Below are positions 44,988 to 56,281 of a stretch of 64,000 bases of DNA, one piece after another. The notes under the pieces are model-generated. The model saw only the letters and a list, made by a program, of their open reading frames with translations. It was not told the origin of the DNA and did not search any database. The DNA is taken from NCBI RefSeq assembly GCF_000516985.1, contig NW_006917091.1, positions 1,316,977 to 1,380,976 of the forward strand. Direction: 5' to 3'. The position numbers were made by a program, and so were the translations under genes. The stretch's first letter is position 1. Each line of letters starts with the position of its first letter. Origin of the DNA: Pestalotiopsis fici W106-1. Taxonomy: Eukaryota; Ascomycota; Sordariomycetes; Amphisphaeriales; Sporocadaceae.

Positions 44988-46553
44988 TCAAGACCGCCTC
45001 CGCCGCCTAGCAATGTTGCTAATGACAATATGTGGCATTCTCGACCCATTCGTGGGCACGCTGTCCTCGCATGCCGTGTTCGTGGTTTCCATGCTGTCGA
45101 CGACGTCGGCGTGCGGCGTGGTATGCGTCGATATGTGGACGCTTGTTGTGGTTGCTGTGGTTGATGGAGTCGACAATGATGGCTCGGTACTTACCACCGT
45201 CGGCGATACCGGGGAAGTCGAAAACTTCAGCCTTGTGGTGATAGGGTAGGTAGAAGGGCTGTGAGAATCAAACGCCTGGCCTGGCTCTGGAGTATTGGGA
45301 ATCTGCGTAATTTGACTAGTTGTTTCTGTTGTTACCGAGGTTGATGAGGATGGATAGGTAGACCAATCCGAGCTCCATATATTGACAATTTGAATAGTGG
45401 GCTTAGCTGAGTGCGACATGGAAACCGACGAGCGTTCTGTCGTATTCACCAGAGACGAAACAGCGTTTGAGAAAGAAGAAACCGTTGGTATGGTCGTGGG
45501 GTCGGGATCGAGTTGCTGAGGATAACGTGAGGCTGGAGACTGCCCGGTTGAGAAACTTTTAGTAATTGCAGTCTCAACAACGTTTGTGCCTGTGACGGTT
45601 GTGAATAGTGTAGTCACCGCGCTTGTAGTCGTCGTTACCCCGGACTCGTCTTCATCACCAGAAGACTCTTCCTCGCTCGGTGTTGGGCTCATAATGTACG
45701 ATACAGGACTCTGATACACTTCCGGCCCAACAGAGTTGACCTTGACGGCAGTGAGTGTGACATACTCCGTTACATATTCAAATTGAGCAACCGGTAGAGG
45801 GCGATTGCCGTTGCCTTCCGGTGGAGACGGCTTCGCTGTACTGGCAGGTAGTTGCTGAGCAATCTGATCCTCTGGGAACGAATCAACAGGCTGGAAGTGA
45901 TCTGCCCCTGATCCAGAGCTGCCTTGAGGGTACTCTGGCAGAAACCCTGTAGCTTGTGGTCGACGTGCCAGGTTGTCCGTTACCGTCGCGGTCTGGGTAG
46001 TAAAGACGGTGTGGTGGTGGTGTTCTGTCTCCGTCACAGTGGTAGTAGCGTCCTGGCAAAGCAAAGGAGCAGAACTCTGGGTGTCCAAAGTATTTTCCGG
46101 CAGTGAGATCGGAGAGGCTGATAATGATGATACGTGAGAAGTCGAAGTGATGTTGTTTGCTATGCCGTATGATACGCCAACCGTACCGGGAGACGTGTTA
46201 TCGCTGCAGGGGACAGTCGCAGTCGATGTTGCCGTCACAATTTGGATCTGAGCGGTGTTTATAGAAAGGAGAAGCAACCCGTTCCAGACACCAAACGATC
46301 GTCCCCGCCGCGTGGCTATCGTGGGAGTAGCAACAGACTGTTGGTTTGGAAACTGCCTCCTCCATAGCTGTGCTTGGGACTCTGCAATGTCATGACTGAA
46401 AAGCACAGGATGGTCAACAGCCTCGGCAATTTGTTGTCTCTGAAGAGGAGCTTGATGATCTTCAGTACCAACAGTGACTACCGAAGCAGCAGATGATATG
46501 ATGGACAATAGGGTTAATGCGCATATTGCGCAGCTATAAGATTGGAATTTCAT
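44988..46553 (-). CDS. Ser/Thr-rich secreted or cell-surface protein (521 aa)
   Basis: Single exon. Residues 1-24 (MKFQSYSCAICALTLLSIIS, then SAAS) are a clear signal peptide with likely cleavage near residue 24. The mature part is very rich in Ser, Thr and Pro, with many TTT/TVT motifs of the kind heavily O-mannosylated in fungal wall and secreted mucin-like proteins. Several dibasic sites (WRR about residue 66, TRR about 82, ARR about 197) could be cut by a Kex2-like protease. The chain ends in ARRRRRS, with no hydrophobic GPI tail. A second hydrophobic stretch (VWNGLLLLSINTAQIQIV, about 89-106) is too polar for a clear membrane segment. I do not recognise a family; possible roles are adhesin-like or wall-associated. 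Confidence 0.7.
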   Translation of the reverse strand: MKFQSYSCAICALTLLSIISSAASVVTVGTEDHQAPLQRQQIAEAVDHPVLFSHDIAESQAQLWRRQFPNQQSVATPTIATRRGRSFGVWNGLLLLSINTAQIQIVTATSTATVPCSDNTSPGTVGVSYGIANNITSTSHVSSLSASPISLPENTLDTQSSAPLLCQDATTTVTETEHHHHTVFTTQTATVTDNLARRPQATGFLPEYPQGSSGSGADHFQPVDSFPEDQIAQQLPASTAKPSPPEGNGNRPLPVAQFEYVTEYVTLTAVKVNSVGPEVYQSPVSYIMSPTPSEEESSGDEDESGVTTTTSAVTTLFTTVTGTNVVETAITKSFSTGQSPASRYPQQLDPDPTTIPTVSSFSNAVSSLVNTTERSSVSMSHSAKPTIQIVNIWSSDWSTYPSSSTSVTTETTSQITQIPNTPEPGQAFDSHSPSTYPITTRLKFSTSPVSPTVVSTEPSLSTPSTTATTTSVHISTHTTPHADVVDSMETTNTACEDSVPTNGSRMPHIVISNIARRRRRS

Positions 46554-47183
46554 TACGCGGCCAGAGACTGATGTTATGATTCTGACTGCAATTCGACAAT
46601 GGAATGATCAACAATAATCGCATCGAAACGACTTTGGGATTCAGCATTGCACTTATACGACGCCTTAACTAGGCGTGCCCGCAGGCAACACTGTTCATGA
46701 TTTTCCTACCTGTATGTCCGTCCGACAGAGCAACACAGCATTGGAGATCTACTCCAGAGGGATGCTAGTCTTGAGACTATTTGGCCCAGCCACTTGAATA
46801 GGGAGGATAGGACATTGGCAAGACGTTGACTTCTTCTCCCTGCATTACCCGGCTACCTGGTTTCCGGTTGTTGAATGTTGCTTATTACTGAGACACATCA
46901 AAAGGAAGCACCACAAAATCTCACATCCCTTGAACAAAAATCAATAGATTCGCTGTACAGTCTCCTTGGATCTGCCCCAAGTCCATGATGCTAAAATAAT
47001 GCAAATGCAGCAGGGTATCGTGCAGCTGTGACAAACAAACGCCTCCTTGTCCCTTAGTAAAATCAAATGCAGTTGTGATAAGCGCCCATCAGTCCCTTCG
47101 AATGCTCAGGACCATGGCCAGGATGTCGGCACGTGCGAGCAACCTGCGCTTGTTCACGGATCAAAAGTGCCCGGCCACTTGTT
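46554..47183. other. Intergenic region
   Basis: Upstream flank of the Ser/Thr-rich gene; 630 bp. I see no gene. Confidence 0.55.
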
Positions 47184-48200
47184 TTAATCCTCCCAAATCG
47201 TTTCCAGGTCGAGGTCGCCTCTCCTTTCAGCTCCGCATACACTCCATCGCTTTCGCTTGTCCCTGGTCCCTAATCCCAACGTCCGGCCACGGCTAGGAAC
47301 ATCCAGGCTCGTCTTTCCCTTGGAATCGCCCAAAGAGTCTTCTCCATCTCCATCAGAAGCTTCGGCGGCTGCCCTTAGTTTCGCGATGCGCTCATCTTCC
47401 AGCGCTGCCTCCTCGGCGTCTGGGGAGTCTGGAATCGTTTCCAAACTAGAGATACTGGGACTTCGAGACCTGATTGACGTTGGTGTAGATGGAATAGACG
47501 AAGAATAGCTGGAGGGAAAGCTATAACCACCAGACATGGAATCGTACCGATAGATGGGAGAACTTGCGACAGATGACGGCGTGGATGGCAGAGACATGTT
47601 GGGCGGTTGGGATAACATGGGCGCAGGCAAAACGTTGCGAAGCGGGGAAGCTGTACGCCGATGTCCTATAGCGGCGCCCTCATGCTGCAACTTCTCCGAC
47701 CCGTCGAGGACCGAAGATCGAATAGGCGAAGTTGGGGGAAAGGCTTCGTCAACAGGCTTCTTGCGTTGCCTGACGCGATTTGGAGATCCCGAGGGACTCG
47801 AGGGGCGGAGGAGAGGCGAGGACAAGGCGCGATTGGCAACATCAAAGCCAGGCATGGATTTAGTGCGAGACATGCTCGGAAGGGTGAGACTGGCAGTCGA
47901 CTTGGATCGTGTATGTGTGCCAGAAAGAGGTGATGTAGTCCTGGGTCTGTATGGTAGAGTCAGGGCCGGTGGATGAGACCACGATGGCGAGCTCGGAGAG
48001 GTCGGCTCAGTAGACCGCCTCACTGTCGGGGGCTTGCGGTTGAAGTCAAGATCGTTGGTAGAGATAGCCCGAGGTTGCTGCAGTCGTAATGTGGGCAGAG
48101 GAGCCGACTGGAAGCTCTCCAGGCTCTCGGTCTCGGGAACAGGCTCCATACTGGCAGAGCCCGTAAAGACGCCAGACGAATGGGCTTGTAGGGTGACCAT
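47184..48200 (-). CDS. Ser/Pro/Arg-rich hypothetical protein (338 aa)
   Basis: Single exon. The ATG at 48200 (MVTLQAHSSGVFTG) is chosen because the frame extends upstream only to GTG 48269. The protein is largely disordered in appearance, with repeated SP, TP and SxxSP motifs typical of proline-directed and basophilic kinase targets (for example RTKSMPG, THTRSKSTAS, GHRRTASPLRN). The C-terminal region is more ordered: EEAALEDERIAKLRAAAEAS forms an acidic helix, then RDKRKRWSVCGAERRGDLDL and a final TIWED. The RRxS-like RKRWSVC and RRTASP look like PKA/14-3-3 type sites. No catalytic domain. I assign no function; conserved ends suggest a scaffold or regulatory protein. Confidence 0.7.
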   Translation of the reverse strand: MVTLQAHSSGVFTGSASMEPVPETESLESFQSAPLPTLRLQQPRAISTNDLDFNRKPPTVRRSTEPTSPSSPSWSHPPALTLPYRPRTTSPLSGTHTRSKSTASLTLPSMSRTKSMPGFDVANRALSSPLLRPSSPSGSPNRVRQRKKPVDEAFPPTSPIRSSVLDGSEKLQHEGAAIGHRRTASPLRNVLPAPMLSQPPNMSLPSTPSSVASSPIYRYDSMSGGYSFPSSYSSSIPSTPTSIRSRSPSISSLETIPDSPDAEEAALEDERIAKLRAAAEASDGDGEDSLGDSKGKTSLDVPSRGRTLGLGTRDKRKRWSVCGAERRGDLDLETIWED

Positions 48201-51200
48201 GTAATGTATCGTCAGAATTTCATAAGCGGCGCGCCGGCCCCGATCGCCCCAAAGATTATTCGTTTGCACCGGCGACTACCGGGAAGTACGTAGTCAAGAT
48301 GCGTGGAGTGGTGTTGAAGCCAGGCCTAGGCGTGGTAGGCGGGGCAGGACTGGACTGGACAGGTCTGGCCCGTATTGCTACCCTAAAGGCGCCCTTTTTC
48401 GTTCTTTGAAAATATTCGCAACTGGGAGACCAAAAATTGATGCAGGTCCCAAAACTTATTGGTCTGAAACCGGTGCGCGCAGGATGACGAAGGTTCGATT
48501 CGGGTTTTTTGAGTTTTGGTGGCAGTTGAGTACTCTGCACTATTGGATCCCCTCCAGCGGCCACGGAAGCGTATTGCTACCGAGGTGCATCCATGGACGA
48601 CGGTGGAAGCGCGGCGTGAACTGCGACTACCAAAAGCTAGAGAAGTGACGACAAGAACTTGTAGGGCGATCGAACGAATCACAGACAGGCCAGTCGATCT
48701 ATGTTGCTGTTGTTGTCAGGAATGTTTTAGGCTGGTAGGGAAATTGGTAAAGAGGAAGTCGAAAGGGGGGGTGGAAAAGAAGCCTTGGTTGTTTTTGTTG
48801 TTGATTGATTCGCCCAGATTTATTATATTGGGCGATGGGATGGGCCGTAGGTAGGTAATGTACGACGGATGGGCTGGAGCTGAGAGGGGCTCTCAAGGGC
48901 CTGGGAGAGGCGGTTCGGGGTCCTTATTAGCGGGCTGTTTTTTATGCGCCTCAACTGGCCGCTTGACTCGAGGAGGCGGCTCAAGTGCCAGTAGTGCAGC
49001 CAGTTACCATATGAGCGGATGCCAGGATTGATGCTCATTGCTCAGCGGTGCCCATGCCCACCGTTCAGTGCTGGGGGAGGCGCATTGGCGGTCCTTGTCT
49101 CCGTTCCAGTCTCCAGTCACCAAAGACCCATGGGCCCATAATTGAACCCCAGGGCATGAGAGTGGACCATGCGTATCCGCTGATCGATTCCATAGACCCG
49201 CTGGGACTCTTCAATGCAGACGGCAGATGCATTATGCTTGGTATTACATGTCGTAGACGGACACGGAGAGAGGCAGGCAGGATTATTAGATTCCTGGGTT
49301 TGCATCATCTGTACCGCATATTCAGGGGTCCATTCATCCTCATCTCTAAATGTGTACAAGGCCTACTGAGATGCTCAGGTCAAACCCCTATACACGGATC
49401 CCCGTCCCTGGACGCTGAGAATGTCCAAAATACATATCCCCCTACTGTTCGTCTTGGCTATTTATTGTCATGTGCCCTGGGGTCGAAATTGCCATCTGTC
49501 AAAGTGGCGCAGATCGTATAGGCGGAATTAAGACGGTGAAAAGTCGCGCAGACTCCAGAGCCGATCAAGTCAGGATCAGACTACCTACGTGCTAGTATCA
49601 GTATACTACTACTAATAATTCATCTTACATTAGGAACTCTACACTAGACGGGCCCTAGAGCCCATGGAATACTGGGGGACCGGGTCGAGCCGGCGGCAAG
49701 CAAATTGAGCAGTTGAGTTGGCAGCAATCTACTGCTTCATCTACATTAAAGGTATGCAGCTAGGTAGCCGGCCGGAAAAAGCGTTGCGAAGCGGTGGCAC
49801 AGCCGTTTCGTTACATACAGACACATGCATCAGCAGAAACCTCTCAGGTCGTGCATGCTTCACTTTGCGCTCCTCCCTCCCGCCTTTCTTGACAATCTGA
49901 CAGTTTTGTGAACATGCTAAATGATATAGAACAGAAAACCCCTCACTCACATAGGCAGGCAAAAGTACAGGAAACACCTTACAAAACAGGCATTTGTTCA
50001 GCCATCATATTTAAGCGGTCGCGGGTCCCCCTGACTCGAGTTCAAAGAGCGCGTGCCATAGCTAGCGGCTTAGGAACGGCGACGACTCTCCGACATTCCC
50101 GTGGTTCCAGGATCTGTACTTAGCAAGTCGCAAAGCATCTAAAACATTTGGCAAACTCTTGGTATCGGCCGGTCGCTACCATGGAATACAAAAGGTAGAT
50201 GACTATCAGGTCGCCCAGACCTTGGGGTAACCTCTTTTCGTTTCCATGCGTGCCAGTTGCAGGCAAAGGTAAGGTAGCAGCGGATGTAATGTGCGCAACT
50301 GCGGAGCGGCCGTCAGGTGAATCATCTCTGAATCAACCATACCCAACCAATGTGTTTCCTCTTGGGGAACTTGAAAAAGACGAACCAACCAGCGCGTTAC
50401 CATCTTCAGAAAAGAGTGTCTTGAGACTTGAACTTCGTGATACACGACATGGTTCATGAACGATTCAGGGACCCCGTCCCAATTGTCTGTTCTCACCTCG
50501 AATCACTTCAGGAAACACTCCGGATCTCGACGTGCAGCGCCCCGCCCCCGTCCGCGTCCGTGCGATAGCCTACCTACATATCGTTATACTGCGTCCACAT
50601 GCAGATGCGATGCAGAATTTTTTTTTCTCCCACTCCTTCTTTCATGGGGACAATAGTTTGCTCGTGGGTGGCCCTGGTGATCCCAAAGAGCTAGCAACCC
50701 CTTCCCCCCTCCTGGCGATTGCATCATACGAGGGGACAGGTTCGACAACAGCGTATACATAGCAGAAGAGTGGACGATCCTCTACCGTTTACGCACAAGT
50801 CATGTTGCGCAAATGTATGGTCAACGGCTACCGTACAATCCCTTGTGCTTCCTTCGTGCAGCCCAAATCTATGCGATCTACTTAGCACTCGCTAATGCTT
50901 TGGACAACGTGTTCTACTGTCTGCACTACCTCGACAGTAAAATGCGATCATGCCAATTCGGGTGCTCATCTTCATTCAAGGGAGGAGCCCGATGGGAGAA
51001 CGCCCAAGGGAGGATAGGAGAAGTGGGCTTGCCCTGCCTTGGAAACTTGCCTGTCTAGTGGTCTCCAAAAAATGATTGACATGAATGAAGCAAAATGTCT
51101 GATAAACAAACAGAAAATAGCACGTCGATCTTATCGATGCGGAATACTTACCAAGCCCCTACTACTCATTATCACAGCGAACAAACACAGTTTGCAGGGA

Positions 51201-52224
51201 GTATTGAAATGGCAATTGGATGCAGGTTTTGCCATATCTACTGGTAACAACAAGCTCAAGTTTTGCAACGGAAAGCGACAAGAGGGCAATTGACCAACCC
51301 CCTCGCCAGAATAGCACGATAATCTTGCAGCCAGTTTTGTTGAAAATATGCATCCTCCGGCGGACAGCTGTAGATAAGCACCGTTCTCACATGTGTCCTG
51401 CGCCAATACGAGAAGGGGAGACTACTATTTCGAGTGGAGGTGCGAGAGCTTATTTGAAGTTGAAATACGAGGAGAGACGGACTGTGGTGGGATGATGTCG
51501 CTTTTCCGGGGCGATAAGATGTTGCTTCATGCTGCTGACTTGCTGGATCGGTGATGCTGTAGGCCACGTCTTATCAATGTCCAAGAGTAAGAAAAGGAAT
51601 GATGGCTATGCTTCTTCCCTTGTGACAGAAGGAGAAGAAAAACCATCGACTTTTTATCTGGCCTCGCAAGTGGTTTAAGGTTCACAATAAGATCATCTTA
51701 GGTTTCAGGCTTGGCAAGGGGATCAAAAAACGGGCCTTGACTGCTTATGCGAGGCCGCTAAGCCTCTTTGGGCCTGATACCCAGTCAGCCTCAAGCTGCT
51801 AGCTGCACGCTCATTGCTCAACCATCTCCCGTCCAGGGATTATTTTCCAAGGTGTCATCTCGACTCGGGGGCCTTGCTGCTGGCTGTCAACCTCTACATA
51901 CCTACCTCTAGGTCCGTCATCCATCCCGCTCATACCGACGACATACCCTTTGACGCCCGCCCCGAATCTCTCTCCGAGCCGCGCCCTACCTGCGAAGACA
52001 TCATCTGCTGGTTTTGTTGCACGCAACTCGTTCCAAAAAGGCTGCCCAGGCACAACCTGTCCTCTTGCAGGGAGCACAATTATCAAACGAGTGGACCCCT
52101 TTATTTCCCAATGGCCGGCACTCAATCGTGAACCGCCCTTTCTCCTGCGCAGCATCAATTCTTCGAAATCGATTTCCGTCTGTTCTCTCCACGGACTGCC
52201 TAAGTGAGCAGCACAAGAGACATC
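48201..52224. other. 4-kb gene-free region
   Basis: The largest gene-poor stretch. All frames (for example 48383-48682, 49048-49521, 51256-51567) are short, often nested on both strands, and carry no domain, signal peptide or splice-supported continuation. The first kilobase is the leader/promoter of the preceding gene, and the last several hundred bases precede MNN9 and are CT-rich. I see no repeats with inverted ends here. Confidence 0.5.
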
Positions 52225-53361
52225 ATGGCGCGCCCTTTGGGGCCGGTTCGTATGCGGAGGACGAACTACTTGACTTTATTCATCGGCGCCGTCCTCTGCC
52301 TCTTCATCATCTACTTTCTATCCGCCTCGGGCTCGAGCTCGCACTCCAACACACATAAGCATCGCCCAGCAAAGCCTGCGCCCAAGTCGACTGTGCAGCA
52401 CATCCGGCGCGACGTGCAGCGTTTCAATCTCAACCACATCACCATCACCAGCGACCCTGCCGCGAATCGCGAGCATGTGCTCATCCTTACGCCAATGGCT
52501 CGCTTCTACGATGAGTACTGGGAGAACCTCTTGAAGCTCAACTACCCTCACGAGCTCATCACCCTGGGCTTTATACTGCCCAAAAACAAGGAGGGAAATG
52601 CTGCTACATCGGCTCTGCAGGCTGCCATCACCAAGACCCAGAAGGGCCCCGCCAAGGATCGATTCCGAAGGGTCATCATCGAGCGACAAGACTTTGACCC
52701 CCCACTGGCATCACAGGACGAAGCAGAGAGGCACAAGCTACAAAATCAAAAAGAACGTCGCGCCTCCATGTCACGGGCGCGCAATTCGCTTCTCTTCACC
52801 ACGCTCGGCCCAGACACGTCGTGGGTGCTCTGGCTCGATTCTGACATTATTGAGACGCCGCATTCCCTGATCCAGGATCTTGCAGCCCACGATAAGCCGG
52901 TCATTGTTCCGAACTGCTTCCAGAGGTTTACCGATGACAGCGGAAACCAGGCCGAAAGAGCATACGACTTTAACAGCTGGCAAGACAGTGTCACGGCTCA
53001 GGAGCTTGGGGCCAAGATGGGCAATGATGAGCTTCTGCTCGAAGGCTACGCAGAGCTGCCAACGTACCGAACTTTGATGGCATATATGGAATTGGAAAAC
53101 AAAAATGATGTTCGCGCAGAGGTTGACTTGGATGGAGTTGGAGGAACGGCCTTGATGGTCAGAGCAGAGGTTCATCGCGATGGAGCAATGTTCCCGCCAT
53201 TCCCATTCTACCATCTCATTGAGACGGAGGGTTTTGCCAAGATGGCCAAGCGGTTGGGATATCAGTCAACAGGTCTGCCGAATTACAAGGTAAGGCAGAC
53301 TATCCTAATTGCAGGCATCTCATGCTAACTCATTAAACAGGTGTACCATTACAACGAGTAG
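52225..53361 (+). CDS. MNN9: Golgi mannan polymerase subunit Mnn9 (Mnn9/Anp1/Van1 family)
   Basis: Mannosyltransferase subunit of the Golgi complexes that extend the alpha-1,6-mannose backbone of N-glycans, important for cell-wall mannoprotein. Exons 52225-53289 and 53341-53361 give 361 aa; the last exon encodes only VYHYNE plus stop, restoring the family end NYxVYH. The ATG at 52225 is used; upstream the frame begins with GTG. Type II topology: a membrane segment at 15-32 (YLTLFIGAVLCLFIIYFL) behind a short basic tail. Family blocks: VLILTPMARFYDEYWENLLK, KERRASMSRARNSLL, WVLWLDSDIIETP containing the metal-binding D-x-D (D205/D207), YDFNSWQDS, and GAMFPPFPFYHLIETEGFAK. Matching to Mnn9 is better than to Anp1 or Van1, by recall. 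Confidence 0.95.
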
Positions 53362-54216
53362 AGGGATCAGTGGCTCGATACTAGTCAGTCTTCACTCTGG
53401 CTTCGGCGGGGCATCCCCCCGTCATGATTTCATACGACATTCGCGACATTACAAGCTTTGAATATGCACGTCCGATATGAGAGACGACATTGTCCGACCC
53501 ATCATTATCATCATCAGGAACAGTCACGGTGCTAAGGAATAAGGGCAAAATGGGCACCTGTCTGCTTTCCTGCAGCATCAAACCTGTAGGCTGGGCATGA
53601 CAGAGGAGCGCGGGATTCGGCGCGGAGCATTGTATGATTATAAGATAAAAACATAAGGCCGCATAGACAGGTGTTTCTTCGTGGGCCACCGCACGGGTTT
53701 CGCGGTTGCAATCGAATTGATTTTTTTTTTCCGCCATGAAATATGATGGTCAAGTCTGACTTGTGCGGGAGAATCTTCCAAAAGTGATGGTAGTATATGT
53801 TGAAAATGTCACATTTTCTTTGCTGAAGATTGATATCAACATTTTCATGACTTTAGTATCCCTATTATGGAGTAAAAGCCGATACTCCCTGCCATTAGAA
53901 CCGCCCTGGACATATATATCTTTACCACATTCGCGCCAAGGAAAACATTTTCAATAAACGCAACCCACACGGGCGGCTTTTGCTATGCAATTTCGGCCAC
54001 TCTTTGAGCACGGTCCGTTCAGCACGATCAGATCCTAATCTGACCTCTGCCCGCACATCCACCATACCATACGTCTTTAGCCGTTACTCGGTCCACAGTT
54101 GGAGAGCTCAGGCCTTTTCATATTCTCACACTCTTTTGCTCCCTTTTCCCCTCTGGAAGGGGAAGAGGGGAAACAGATTCGCTTGATACAAAGAAGAAGA
54201 ATAAAAAGGCCCAAGC
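53362..54216. other. Gap between convergent MNN9 and PEX4
   Basis: 855 bp including the 3' ends of both genes. Frames on the minus strand (53381-53737) show no features. No gene seen. Confidence 0.55.
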
Positions 54217-54984
54217 TCACGGACCATCATACCGACCATCGGGATCCTGAACCCAAAACTCAACGAGCCGACGGGCGCCGACGCGGTCGCCGGCGCGGAC
54301 GAGGGCGGCCACGTCGACGTTGAGGGGCGAGTCGGTCTCGGGGTACGACAGCAGGACGCGGACGGCGCGCACGCACTCGAGCACGCTGTAGGCCGGGGTC
54401 CAGGCGTCCTTGAGCAGGTCCAGGCACACCTCGCCCGTCCGCAGCGCCACGTTGGCGTGCACCACGGGCGTGGCAAAGGTGATGGCGGGAGGCGCCAGCG
54501 GGTACGTGGCGGGGATCTGGATTTGTAGGAGCCAGCGGCCTTCTGTTTGTGCGTGGAAAAGAAGAGGTCATCATGTCAGCCTGAACCCTTCCAAAATCAT
54601 GGAAGACTAAATCATTATTTGCCGTTTGTTACAGTCTCACTTCATGGCAAGGCCCATGGCATTTTATCTTTTCTTTCCCGATTTCGTCCCCCCCCCCGGA
54701 GCATGTGGAATCAGACCTCATTCATGAAGCCTGGGGAGTCGTGGACGATAAAATGAAACAGAAATACAGAAAAGAAAAAGGGAGGGAAAAGACCAACCAT
54801 CATAGCCGTTACCGATTCCCCGGCCATTAATTACAGCCTCCCAGTGGAGGAGCTCTTCCTCGATGACGGGCCCGAGCCGCTCAATGCCCGACTCGGACGG
54901 CGCCTCCTTCTCCCACGCCGCGAGCTCGCGCAAGAGGCGCTTGCTGGCGCTGCGCGAGCTGGATCCCGACGATACCGTGGACAT
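54217..54984 (-). CDS. PEX4: Peroxisomal ubiquitin-conjugating enzyme Pex4
   Basis: E2 enzyme that, anchored by Pex22, monoubiquitinates the import receptor Pex5 so it can be recycled from the peroxisome membrane. Exons on the minus strand are 54984-54798 and 54542-54217, giving 170 aa. The join creates GYDEGRWLLQIQIPATYPL, which matches the E2 beta-meander. Seen: N-terminal SKRLLRELAAWEKEAP helix, YPLAPPAITF, the catalytic Cys102 in TGEVCLDLLKDAW, and DSPLNVDVAALVRAGDRVGA, a Pex4-type C-terminal block. Odd points: the canonical HPN triad is HAN (91-93), and the intron donor is GTTGGT. A short Ser-rich N-terminal extension precedes the fold. The Pex4 assignment over other E2s rests on the C-terminal block and DAWTPAYS segment. 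Confidence 0.88.
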
Positions 54985-55995
54985 GGCTGCCTTGAGATTT
55001 TGAACTTATTTGGCTGTGGGTGTTGGGGACTTTTTCGATCTTGCTTCAAGGTCTCGTCCCCCTTTTTTTCTTTTTCTCTCCCTTTTATTGTCTTGCCGAG
55101 GTGTGTCCTATATCGGCCAGCTGGGCTTGTGATTGTTGTTTGTGAATATCACCAGCCACTCGATATTCTTCAAGTCTTTGACTGGTTTCACTCGCCAATG
55201 GTTGTGTTGATTAGAGATACTGTTCTGGCCCTTGGAACTGAAAAGGGGGATCTTTGAAAGTCGATCTGCTTATTTGATCAAGAGATGAGGTCAGCCAGAA
55301 GCTGAAAGATGAAATGGACTGGCAATTGGAGCTAGGTAGAGAGAAGAGGAGCCTTACCTTGCCTGGCAACCCGACTTGGCTAAACCTTGCATTAGCGACC
55401 CGGTTCGAGGGTCCAGGCCAGAATGGCACCTCGGCTGCTACCGAGGTTGCGGGGGATCCATTTTTGCTGGAGCCAGCCGTTGTTGTAATACATAAGCGCT
55501 TAATACCTGCGGACGCATGATAAAGTGGATTGTTATATGATAGTTTTATATGACCTCCAGTTGACTGAATGGTATTCATAAGGATGGTCACTCCTTTTGC
55601 ATTGACTAGAAAAACATACAGGTCAAAAGTCGTACCCGGTAATCCGACTACAAGTCGCTCAGGTATTGTGCTATATTTACCACCATTCACCAGCCTGCAC
55701 TTTTATCATATTTATGGATTCATGCGTATGCATGTTCACCCAAGTAGTTTTGACAATCCTACTGATCGCGTAGGACATTGCTTGACCAAAGCTACCAGTC
55801 GTACAATCAAAATATTCCATGGTCCGCCCATGTCAAGATCCCACCGAAGCCCAAGTCTTGAAAACTATTCCGTGAGAAACAGGAAAACAGTATACTGACT
55901 TGTAAAAGCCATGGGATTTTTTGACAAGTTGAGTGATGAAGAACTACAATAATACGCAGTTCCAACGAAATGCTTCACCGAAAAACCAAAAAACG

Positions 55996-56026
<31 letters not shown>

Positions 56027-56281
56027 AAAAGAAATGTCAACTACTCCCCATGGCGCCTTTTTCCTTGGACATCTCACCAAACAAAATCCATCATAACTCA
56101 TGATTGATGGCAATTCTCCATGATACTGAATGTCCTTCTGTTTAAATGCAATTCGACACTTTCAAGTACTGGCAAATGTGGGTAAAGGGAGAACAGGGAA
56201 ACTGCCACAGGCTGATAGTCGAGTTCCATCCAATGTTATCCACTTCATTCCAGAGGAGGAGTTTTTTTTTTTGCAATCCGA
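54985..56281. other. Intergenic region with long poly-A tract
   Basis: Upstream flank of PEX4 and 3' flank of the next gene. The frame 54844-55257 is antisense to PEX4 and its leader. No gene seen. Confidence 0.55.
55996..56024. repeat. Poly-A tract (29 A)
   Basis: Twenty-nine consecutive A, extended by A-rich sequence on both sides, about 260 bp past the stop of the minus-strand bZIP gene. Length may be unreliable for sequencing reasons. No adjacent retroelement sequence is seen. Confidence 0.85.

Noticed and set aside
48480..48515. tRNA-like B box (GGTTCGATTCG)
   Set aside because: No matching A box, acceptor or anticodon stem could be drawn around it.
52204..52224. Seven extra residues on Mnn9
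   Set aside because: They begin at GTG; the ATG at 52225 is in better context and gives the expected short tail before the membrane segment.
55996..56024. Poly-A tail of a retroposed sequence
   Set aside because: No adjacent open frame, target duplication or retroelement sequence was found next to the A tract.
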